Assembly: GCA_030624355.1 (NCBI GenBank)
Contig: JAUXKG010000139.1
Location: 1 to 6,721, forward strand
Length of the DNA: 6,721 nt
DNA from: Acidobacteriota bacterium
Lineage (GTDB): Bacteria > Acidobacteriota > UBA6911 > RPQK01 > JADFOI01
Direction: 5' to 3'
The notes under the pieces: generated by a model
Told to the model about the DNA's origin: nothing
Seen by the model: the letters and a program-made list of their open reading frames with translations, nothing else
The model's database searches: none
Translations under genes and position numbers: made by a program
Shown here: positions 1 to 5,019 of the stretch, piece by piece
How positions within the stretch are numbered: the first letter of the stretch is position 1
How the letters are laid out: each line of letters starts with the position of its first letter

Positions 1-98
1 AAGAAGAGTTCGATGATTTGAACGGGGATTTTGAAGAACTATCGGACTTCGAAGAGGAACAGGATCTCGACAACGAAGAGGAAAAATACTACCACTGA
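1..98 (+). CDS. C-terminal tail of an unidentified protein (partial)
   Basis: An open frame enters from the left edge in the frame starting at base 3 and stops at TGA 96-98. The visible 31 residues are strongly acidic: about half are Asp or Glu, with runs such as FEEEQDLDNEEE, and the protein ends KYYH. Such acidic, probably disordered tails occur on many unrelated proteins, so the family cannot be named. The codon pattern and clean stop support a real gene end, but there is no domain to confirm it. It is followed by a 349-bp non-coding gap, so it is probably the last gene of its transcription unit. Confidence 0.6.
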   Translation, partial: EEFDDLNGDFEELSDFEEEQDLDNEEEKYYH

Positions 99-116
99 GA
101 CTGCCTAGGCAATCTC
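97..116. other. 20-bp imperfect palindrome overlapping a stop codon
   Basis: The 20 bases GAGACTGCCTAGGCAATCTC read nearly the same on both strands; only one pair (101/112) fails. The palindrome overlaps the last two bases of the TGA at 96-98. It could form a short hairpin with a CTAG loop or be a protein-binding site. No run of T follows, so it does not meet the usual picture of an intrinsic terminator. Role unknown. Confidence 0.35.
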
Positions 117-205
117 CCACTCCCTCCAGAATGGCTGACCCGATCACCTGCCGAGAAGTTCCCAGTCAGTCCCCGCCCGAATGATGTCAGTCGGTGGCCT
201 CTGGT

Positions 206-229
206 AGCCCGGAATATGCATAGGTTGTC
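206..229 (+). repeat. Left terminal inverted repeat of the foldback element
   Basis: This 24-base end pairs with 361-384 in inverted orientation, with mismatches only at positions 9, 14 and 18 of the repeat. The outer bases GTAGCC just at and before this end are also present at the solo end near 3140, so the true terminus may lie one or two bases further out. Confidence 0.65.
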
Positions 230-284
230 GTGACGAAGTGCTGCAGGCGCCGCGATGACAAGGCGTGCAACGAAGGGCCCCGCA

Positions 285-305
285 GGCGTACTCGTGCAGT
301 ACGCC
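285..305. other. Perfect hairpin inside the foldback element
   Basis: GGCGTAC (285-291) and GTACGCC (299-305) are exact reverse complements separated by the 7-base loop TCGTGCA. It sits near the middle of the foldback element. No T tract follows, so it is more likely a structural part of the mobile element than a terminator. Confidence 0.55.
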
Positions 306-348
306 GAGGAGCCCAAGGCAGCACAACGCGGTCAGCGTGGATGATTGT

Positions 349-384
349 GGCACTGCAGTAGACAACTTATACATAATCCGGGCT
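349..384 (-). repeat. Right terminal inverted repeat, also shared with 3105-3140
   Basis: The outer 24 bases (361-384) mirror the left end of the element. A longer 36-base stretch (349-384) matches 3105-3140 in direct orientation at 32 of 36 positions, including 21 consecutive identical bases starting GGCACTGCAGTAG. The two loci therefore carry the same end of the same element family. Confidence 0.65.
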
Positions 385-404
385 CTAAGAATCACCGGAG
401 AACA

Positions 405-440
405 AAATCCGATAAAATAGACTCTGTTGAGGTTGGGACT
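405..440 (+). promoter_or_regulatory. Weak candidate promoter and ribosome-binding site for the propeller gene
   Basis: TAAAAT at 413-418 is an acceptable -10-like hexamer just downstream of the foldback element, but no good -35 is visible at the expected distance. A purine-rich stretch, GAGGTTGGGA (429-438), lies upstream of the ATG at 448 and may act as a distant ribosome-binding site. Both calls are weak. Confidence 0.25.
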
Positions 441-447
441 TGTTCAA

Positions 448-2373
448 ATGAGACAGTGGAAGTTACTAATTTGTTTGGTAACACTGGCGTTGGGGGCGGG
501 GCTGAGTGCTCAACCACGGGTGAGCACGCTGGGACCGTACGGTGGTGACGTTCGCTCCCTGGCCATCCACCCGGACCGGCCGGACAGAGTGTTCCTGGGA
601 ACAGCAGATGGACAGATCTTCCTCTCCAACAACGCCGGTCAAGAGTGGAAGAAACTGGTTCCCGGGCTGAACCGTCGGAACCTTGTCGTTGACAATCTGG
701 CCTTTGACCCCTCTGATGCGAACACTCTGTATGCCGCCACCTGGGAACTGAAAAGTAGCAGTGGATGGCTTTTTCGAACACGGGACGGCGGCCGGAGCTG
801 GGAAGACATCTCATTGGGACGCCACCAGAGAGCTATTCGTGCCATTGCCATTGCCGCTTCAAATCCTGAAGTGATCGCTTTGGGAATCACGGATGGTGTA
901 ATCCTCAGCCTGGACGGCGGACGGACCTGGGAGCGAATCACCCGAGGCTACCGCAGCCTCTACAACGTGGAGTCACTGGCCTTTGATCCCTTTGACGCCG
1001 ACACACTTTACGTTGGGACTTGGCGGCTGGGATGGAAGACAACCGACGGTGGGAAAAAGTGGAAGGCCATTCACAAGGGCATGATCTTCGACAGTGATAT
1101 GTTCTCCCTGGTGGTGGATCCCCTGAATCCTGAAATCCTTTACTCCAGCGCCTGTACCGGTGTCTACAAATCGGAAAACCGGGGATCAAGTTGGACCAAG
1201 TTAAAGAAGGGACTTCCCAAACAAGCCCGGAGAACACGCACGCTGCACCTGGATCCTTCAGACCCCAAGAAGGTTTATGCCGGTACTACGGTGGGACTGT
1301 TCACTTCCGACGACGGTGGGCAAAGTTGGCGACAACTCTTTTCCGACGTCGTCGTCAACACAGTGGTTGTCCATCCTGAAAACGGAGAGATTGTGTTGGC
1401 GGGAACCGACGACGCAGGAGTTCTTAGAAGCGACGACGGAGGGTTGACATTTCAAGCCAGCAACTCCGGCTTCATCCACCGGCAGATTCCGGCAATCGCC
1501 GCAGATACCCGCAGAGCCGGGGTATACTACGCAACCGTTTCCGCTGACGGCCGATTCGGCGGATTCTTTATCTCACAAGACCATGGTCTGCATTGGGAAA
1601 GCCACAACGATGGACTGGGAGAAGCTGTTTCCGAAATCAAACAAATTTTGCCGTCCAACAGCAACACCTCCATCTTTCTGGCAACCACCCAAGGATTGTT
1701 CACGGGATCCCTCGGTGAGCAACCGTGGAGTCTTCTAGAAGAGACCGACAGTCTGGCCATTCTGGATGTCGTCTTTGGGGGCACCCAGGAAAACAAACTT
1801 TTCCTGGCCACCCTGGAAGGCATTTTCCAGTTTGATTTGACCGGCCAATCTCTCAGACAACTGATGATTCCTGAGTATCAGGGGAGGGTAAACACCGTTC
1901 TCTATGATCCGGTCTCCCGACGACTCCTGGCCGGAACCGAGATGGGTTTGTTTACATCCGATGACGGTGGGCAGACTTGGAAGTCCAGGATCAAGGGTTT
2001 GCCTCGCTCTCCGGTCAATGTCTTGACCAGCAGCAAAACACGGCTGTTCTGCGGAACCCGAGTTGGCCTTTTTTTTAGTGAAGACGGCGGTAAAAACTGG
2101 TCACAGTGTGAGGGAGTCTATCCAATTGACATTGCTGCCGTACAAGCCAATCCCTTCAACCCCGGTCAGGTGGTTGCGGCAGACTCAGTGGCGAACCACC
2201 TTTTCCACAGTGCAGACGGAGGTATCCGCTGGGAGATTATTAACCTGGGGACGCAGCGTTCCACCATTGCCTCCCTGACATTTGGCCCTTTGGGTGAGCT
2301 CCTTGCCGGCACCCTTTCGGAAGGTGTATACAGGATTGAGCAGGCTCGATCGATTCCGGCTAACGACCAATAG
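448..2373 (+). CDS. Exported Asp-box (BNR/sortilin-like) tandem beta-propeller protein
   Basis: This encodes a 641-residue protein with an N-terminal signal peptide: basic MRQWK, hydrophobic residues 6-19, and likely cleavage after LSA at residue 21. There is no lipobox. It is otherwise built of 35-45-residue units of the type 'LAFDP...LYAGT..GLFTSDDGGQTW'. Clear Asp-box turns start near residues 60, 110, 153, 197, 241, 286, 327, 375, 503, 543 and 587. Three further units (about 415-440, 455-480 and the last) keep the strand pattern but lack the box, giving about 14 units. This resembles the WD40/YVTN/BNR-like, Ycf48-like and sortilin (VPS10) propeller families. The molecular function, whether binding, assembly factor or glycosidase, is not determined. 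The ATG at 448 was preferred to an upstream in-frame TTG at 427 because it starts a normal signal peptide and has purine-rich sequence ahead of it. A small membrane-protein gene follows after 23 bp. Confidence 0.9.
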   Translation: MRQWKLLICLVTLALGAGLSAQPRVSTLGPYGGDVRSLAIHPDRPDRVFLGTADGQIFLSNNAGQEWKKLVPGLNRRNLVVDNLAFDPSDANTLYAATWELKSSSGWLFRTRDGGRSWEDISLGRHQRAIRAIAIAASNPEVIALGITDGVILSLDGGRTWERITRGYRSLYNVESLAFDPFDADTLYVGTWRLGWKTTDGGKKWKAIHKGMIFDSDMFSLVVDPLNPEILYSSACTGVYKSENRGSSWTKLKKGLPKQARRTRTLHLDPSDPKKVYAGTTVGLFTSDDGGQSWRQLFSDVVVNTVVVHPENGEIVLAGTDDAGVLRSDDGGLTFQASNSGFIHRQIPAIAADTRRAGVYYATVSADGRFGGFFISQDHGLHWESHNDGLGEAVSEIKQILPSNSNTSIFLATTQGLFTGSLGEQPWSLLEETDSLAILDVVFGGTQENKLFLATLEGIFQFDLTGQSLRQLMIPEYQGRVNTVLYDPVSRRLLAGTEMGLFTSDDGGQTWKSRIKGLPRSPVNVLTSSKTRLFCGTRVGLFFSEDGGKNWSQCEGVYPIDIAAVQANPFNPGQVVAADSVANHLFHSADGGIRWEIINLGTQRSTIASLTFGPLGELLAGTLSEGVYRIEQARSIPANDQ

Positions 2374-2396
2374 CCGGAGGATACACTTAAAATCTC

Positions 2397-2858
2397 ATGA
2401 CTTACGTTCATCTGTTGCTAGCTTTCGCTGCCGCAGTAGCCTTCCTTCTGGTTCAGCTGCTATTGCAGAAAAGGCGGCAGCCGCGTCCCAGCAGACTCTA
2501 CTCCCTGGTAAATCAGAGTAGCTCGGCTGACGGGCAGCTCTACCATGATTATTTAGTCCCTCTGCTCGTCTACGAGGAAAATTACCCTTCCTTCATGAAC
2601 ATCCTTGGTGCCGTACTGACTAAATTTCCTCTGGAGTACTTTCTCCAGGAGGAAAACTTCAAAAGCGGTCTGGTGAATCTGCGAAACGGGGTGTTCCACT
2701 CCTCGAATGAACAAACAATCATCCAAACCATGTCTCTCATTGTGAATGTCTTTCTCTCCGATCCTGATGTGGAATATCGATGCCGGCGGCGGTTGAAACC
2801 CCTGATTCGCCAGTTCTTGAAGGAGATTGATACCAAACGGCTGACAACTGACCACTAA
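2397..2858 (+). CDS. Small membrane-anchored protein of unknown function
   Basis: This is a 153-residue protein that I do not recognise. Residues 4-23 form one hydrophobic helix followed by KRRQPR, so the remainder is predicted to face the cytoplasm. The soluble part (about 45-147) looks alpha-helical, with aromatic and hydrophobic patches (YHDYLVPLLVYEENYPSF, FPLEYFLQEENF) and a basic stretch YRCRRRLKP near residue 127. GGAGG lies at 2376-2380, 16 nt before the ATG, which is longer than ideal; no other in-frame start is available. The 23-bp gap from the propeller gene suggests one transcript. The last five residues, LTTDH, and the stop are encoded by CTGACAA-type heptamer repeats that continue downstream, so the native C-terminus may have been altered by repeat insertion. 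Confidence 0.75.
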   Translation: MTYVHLLLAFAAAVAFLLVQLLLQKRRQPRPSRLYSLVNQSSSADGQLYHDYLVPLLVYEENYPSFMNILGAVLTKFPLEYFLQEENFKSGLVNLRNGVFHSSNEQTIIQTMSLIVNVFLSDPDVEYRCRRRLKPLIRQFLKEIDTKRLTTDH

Positions 2859-2863
2859 CCAAT

Positions 2864-2891
2864 GTCGATTGACGAGTGTCGAGTGTCGAGT
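2864..2891. repeat. Type B heptamer tandem array (4 units)
   Basis: Four consecutive 7-base units: GTCGATT, GACGAGT, GTCGAGT, GTCGAGT. A second four-unit array at 3010-3037 (GTCGATA, GACGAGT, GTTGAGT, GTCGAAT) shares the variant second unit GACGAGT, so the two are copies of one array rather than independent expansions. Confidence 0.8.
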
Positions 2892-2928
2892 GACTGGGAT
2901 GACGACTGACAATTAACAGGGGAAGTGC

Positions 2929-2956
2929 CTGACAACTGACAACTGACAACTGACAG
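2929..2956. repeat. Type A heptamer tandem array (4 units)
   Basis: Three exact CTGACAA units are followed by CTGACAG. The last two units are the left edge of the 56-base core shared with 6583-6638. Heptamer tandem arrays of this sort resemble in style the short tandemly repeated (STRR) sequences described in filamentous cyanobacteria, although the host here need not be one. Confidence 0.8.
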
Positions 2957-2998
2957 AAGAATTGTTGCCAACCCTCCGAATCCGTGTCAATCCGTGTT
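2943..2998. repeat. 56-bp core shared with 6583-6638
   Basis: Starting at CTGACAACTGACAGAAG and ending in two decamers, these 56 bases match 6583-6638 at 54 positions. The differences are T/C at 2966/6606 and C/T at 2988/6628. The core joins type A to type C through the unique linker AAGAATTGTTGCCAACCCTC, so it is not explained by simple tandem slippage. Confidence 0.9.
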
Positions 2999-3009
2999 CC
3001 CTGATTATT

Positions 3010-3037
3010 GTCGATAGACGAGTGTTGAGTGTCGAAT
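3010..3037. repeat. Second type B heptamer array
   Basis: Four 7-base units related to 2864-2891, lying between two groups of type C decamers. This array and its flanks are absent from the otherwise parallel copy at 6527-6662, so copy 1 is either an expanded form or copy 2 a contracted one. Confidence 0.75.
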
Positions 3038-3104
3038 GAGAAGAAGATACCTTTCTTAATCCGTGTCAATCGGTGTTGGTTAATCCGTGTCAATCCGTGT
3101 CTGC

Positions 3105-3140
3105 GGCACTGCAGTAGACAACTTAGGCATGATCCAGGCT
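3105..3140 (-). repeat. Solo end of the foldback/IS-like element at the 3' end of the RDD gene
   Basis: These 36 bases match 349-384 at 32 positions. Read on the minus strand the end begins AGCCTGGATCATGCCTAAG, which encodes the final residues of the RDD protein and its TAA stop (3125-3123). No partner end is visible on the 5' side, where the composite repeats begin directly. It is therefore a truncated element or a solo terminus. Confidence 0.65.
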
Positions 3141-4064
3141 ACTAGGGATGACTCGCGTTCCGGAAAGCCGATCATGCAGGCACCGACACCAGGGATCGAA
3201 AATGCCCCAAAGAAGGCCGATTACGGTAGCAGACACTGGCAGAAACAGGGTTATGCGAAGAAACAAGGATCGAGCAGTAAAATCCATTGAGTCTTCTCCA
3301 ACCAATCGAAGATCAGTCAGGTACATTCCAGGTGTCTGTCCACTCAAGGCCAGAAAGAAAAAGGAATTAAGGAAGTAAAAGCAGAGTGAGAAGGTGGCCC
3401 CGCCTTGAATTGAACTGGAGGAGAGAAGATCAAAATTCAGAATCGTCGATGCTGTCAAGGTGAAGAGAGTTGCCAGCAGAAGGGGTAGGGAAAGGTCGAT
3501 GATTCCCGCTAGAAGCCGCGAAAAAATAATTTCTCGTGAGACTCCCTTCTGGCGCTCATCCGCCTCCTCTGCCTCAATTGCGAGGGCATGTTCTGCTCCA
3601 ACCGCCGCTACTTGCAGCGTCAACCTTCTCTGTCGGGGAGAACGAGTTTCAAAATTTCTACGTGGCTTCACCGGAGCCCGTATCAGCGGTTTCTCCGCGA
3701 CTGGTGCTGCTGTTCTGCCTTGTTTTGCCGAGCGGACTATCTTGCGCCGGGATTCACCTTCACGAGGTTCCGCCAGGCTATAGTCAAAGAGAGGACGCTC
3801 GCCTGCAGATCCACCCGCCCTCTGAGTTGAGGTGCCGGGATTATTCTTGGTCCGGCTTTCTTCATCGGGCTTCTGTTTTCTTTCGTAATGCTCACTTAAC
3901 CTGCGTTTCAGTTCCGAACGCCAGTGTTGTCGAATCGAGAGGTCAGCAGCAGCTCGCCGGGAGCTGAAATCGAACCGGATTGGATCCTGAGCCGATCCCG
4001 TCTGGGCTCCGCATCGCGGACACCGACCTTCGGATGTTTGATCTCCACAGTGGGGACAACGCAC
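3123..4064 (-). CDS. Zinc-ribbon and RDD-domain membrane protein
   Basis: This is a 313-residue protein starting at GTG (4064-4062), the only start in frame after an upstream TAA. Residues 3-18 form a zinc ribbon (CPHC ... CPRC; Cys 3, 6, 15, 18). Residues about 20-175 are a charged, low-complexity, probably disordered cytoplasmic linker. Residues 180-306 are an RDD domain: FSRLLAGIIDLSLPLLL (Arg183, Asp190), hydrophobic helices at about 184-207, 223-241 and 268-289, the connecting GMYLTDLRLVGED, and the typical closing LHDRLSGTRVI. RDD proteins are multi-pass membrane proteins of mostly unknown role; some have been linked to ion transport. No strong Shine-Dalgarno is seen. It lies 42 bp after the 109-aa membrane protein gene on the same strand. 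The last residues, SSLDHA, and the stop come from an element end (3105-3140). Confidence 0.88.
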   Translation of the reverse strand: MRCPHCGDQTSEGRCPRCGAQTGSAQDPIRFDFSSRRAAADLSIRQHWRSELKRRLSEHYERKQKPDEESRTKNNPGTSTQRAGGSAGERPLFDYSLAEPREGESRRKIVRSAKQGRTAAPVAEKPLIRAPVKPRRNFETRSPRQRRLTLQVAAVGAEHALAIEAEEADERQKGVSREIIFSRLLAGIIDLSLPLLLATLFTLTASTILNFDLLSSSSIQGGATFSLCFYFLNSFFFLALSGQTPGMYLTDLRLVGEDSMDFTARSLFLRITLFLPVSATVIGLLWGIFDPWCRCLHDRLSGTRVIPSSLDHA

Positions 4065-4106
4065 AAACTCATGTTAGCACAGGCACTCTGGCTGAATTCG
4101 AAGGTC

Positions 4107-4436
4107 CTACAATGGCTCATTCTCATCAGCGTCAAGGGATTCAAGCAGCTCATCAATCTCTTCCTTGCTGAGCTGCTGCACTTTCTCAAGACGTTGCGAA
4201 ACTTGAAGCAGTTGCTCCAGATAGGCCTGCTCCCGAGCTCTGCTTTCCGCCCTGCCAAGAGCTTCCTGAAAGGTCCTATGAATGTCCTGTCGAGAGTAGT
4301 TCTCAGGAGCCTTCTGAATCAACGCAGTAACCACCACGTTCTGGACCAGGTCGAGCCTGTAAGACCGCAGGAGCAGCATTGAGCCAACCAGAATCAACAA
4401 AAGCAGCGAAATAATGATAAGAACGGATTTCTTCAT
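4107..4436 (-). CDS. Small membrane-anchored helical protein of unknown function
   Basis: This is a 109-residue protein beginning MKKSVLIIISLLLLILVG, with one hydrophobic helix at about residues 4-24 and then RSYR. It is either a signal anchor or an uncleaved signal peptide. Residues 48-103 are rich in Glu, Gln, Leu and Arg with heptad-like spacing (EQLLQVSQRLEKVQQLSKEE), suggesting a coiled coil. The end, LDADENEPL, is acidic. GAGGT (plus-strand 4443-4447) sits 6-7 nt before the ATG and supports this start. It lies between an unknown 152-aa gene (57 bp upstream) and the RDD gene (42 bp downstream), probably in one operon. I do not recognise the family. Confidence 0.75.
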   Translation of the reverse strand: MKKSVLIIISLLLLILVGSMLLLRSYRLDLVQNVVVTALIQKAPENYSRQDIHRTFQEALGRAESRAREQAYLEQLLQVSQRLEKVQQLSKEEIDELLESLDADENEPL

Positions 4437-4493
4437 CCAACTACCTCGTGACGAACTCGTTCTCTTCGCCGCCAGTTCCTTTGGAGGTGCTGT

Positions 4494-4952
4494 CTACAGC
4501 AAGGTCAGCATGTTGAAATAAGCATCGTAGTCTAGATCCAAGCCACGGTTCTTGGCGTGGCCGACCAAGGTACTCAAGAAAATTGTACGAATCCGGCGGG
4601 GCAGGAAACGAGTCTTTTTGGTTCGCCCATGAGCATAAGGATTCTTAAAGTAGATCTCCAAAACTTCCTTCAAAACAGCATCCTCTTGACTCATGACATC
4701 CTTCAAAGTAAGCGACATGATGGGGACTCGTTGTTGGTTGATCAAAACGGTGCGACGGTCGAGCTTTTCCTCGATCTCAGCCCTATTCTCCATGGAGGCC
4801 CAGCTCTTCTTTGCCAGGATATCCACAGCATTCTCGTAGGTCGTCACATTGTTCTCTATGTTAATGGCCAGGGTCCTGCAGAACTGATAGTCCGGGTAGT
4901 ACAGGAAGAACTCATGCGTTAACTGGCGCACTGTCTTGTGTCTTTCGGGCAT
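4494..4952 (-). CDS. Soluble protein of unknown function, first gene of the minus-strand unit
   Basis: This is a 152-residue protein that I cannot place in a family. It has no signal peptide or membrane helix. The N-terminal half is mixed (LTHEFFLYYPDYQFCRTLA, then a helical segment), and the C-terminal third contains a basic cluster, GRTKKTRFLPRRIR, near residues 109-122. It ends DAYFNMLTLL. The ATG at 4952-4950 has no clear ribosome-binding site, and a TAGAAT -10-like box lies only 8 nt ahead of it, so the message may be nearly leaderless. It is divergent from queC, with 67 bp between the two starts, and is followed on the same strand by two membrane-protein genes. Confidence 0.72.
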   Translation of the reverse strand: MPERHKTVRQLTHEFFLYYPDYQFCRTLAINIENNVTTYENAVDILAKKSWASMENRAEIEEKLDRRTVLINQQRVPIMSLTLKDVMSQEDAVLKEVLEIYFKNPYAHGRTKKTRFLPRRIRTIFLSTLVGHAKNRGLDLDYDAYFNMLTLL

Positions 4953-5019
4953 CCGCGGTCATTCTATCAGAGCAGCTCGAACTGGCTCCTCCTTCTCATG
5001 TAGAATCAAGCACATCGGT
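4953..5019. promoter_or_regulatory. Compact divergent promoter region
   Basis: The 67 bases between two divergent start codons contain a TAGAAT hexamer on each strand: plus at 5001-5006, and minus as ATTCTA at 4961-4966. Each is a fair -10 element, placed 13 nt before the queC ATG and 8 nt before the minus-strand ATG. Good -35 hexamers are not evident on either strand, and neither gene has a Shine-Dalgarno, which would suit very short leaders. This is a positional inference. Confidence 0.4.

Larger units (their letters stand above)
206..384. mobile_element. MITE-like foldback element, 179 bp
   Basis: The two ends are inverted repeats of 24 bases: 206-229 begins AGCCCGGAATATGCATAGG and the reverse complement of 361-384 begins AGCCCGGATTATGTATAAG. 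They match at 21 of 24 positions and both end in GTTGTC on the inner side. The interior has no convincing gene but carries a perfect 7-bp hairpin (285-305). This architecture (small size, terminal inverted repeats, no transposase) is that of a MITE or a shrunken insertion sequence. A third related end lies at 3105-3140. No target-site duplication is obvious: the flanks are CTGGT on the left and CTAAG on the right. The parent family is uncertain. The termini vaguely recall IS1380-type ends, but that is only an impression. Confidence 0.6.
2841..3102. repeat. Composite intergenic repeat region, copy 1
   Basis: Three kinds of short unit alternate here. Type A is the heptamer CTGACAA (2841-2854 and 2929-2956). 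Type B is a heptamer near GTCGAGT (2864-2891 and 3010-3037). Type C is the decamer AATCCGTGTC/T (2979-2998, 3059-3078, 3083-3102). Non-repeated linkers lie between them. The region fills the space between two convergent genes and starts inside the 3' end of the upstream one. No open frame within it looks real. The same units in the same order recur at 6527-6662. Confidence 0.85.

Noticed and set aside
285..305. Intrinsic terminator
   Set aside because: The hairpin is perfect but no T tract follows on either strand, and it lies inside the foldback element.
144..395. Minus-strand open frame of 83 residues
   Set aside because: It lies almost wholly inside the foldback element and its Cys- and Arg-rich translation looks like read-through of structured repeat DNA. 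There is no ribosome-binding site or recognisable domain.
427..447. TTG at 427 as the start of the propeller protein
   Set aside because: It would put MRLGLVQ ahead of an otherwise standard signal peptide and has no ribosome-binding site; the ATG at 448 fits better.
448..2373. Assignment as a GH74 xyloglucanase or as the photosystem II factor Ycf48
   Set aside because: The propeller repeats fit the broad fold, but I see no family-specific catalytic residues and no photosynthesis genes; the specific function is left open.
2737..3093. Minus-strand open frame across the repeats
   Set aside because: Its translation is dominated by repeat-derived Ser-Thr-Leu-Asp-Arg-Gln words, and it overlaps the end of a better-supported gene.
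2841..3102. CRISPR array
   Set aside because: The units are 7 and 10 bp, mostly directly tandem, without unique 30-40-base spacers or 24-37-base repeats, and no cas genes are nearby.
3536..3967. Plus-strand open frame antisense to the RDD gene
   Set aside because: The opposite strand encodes a clear zinc ribbon and RDD domain; this frame has no recognisable features.
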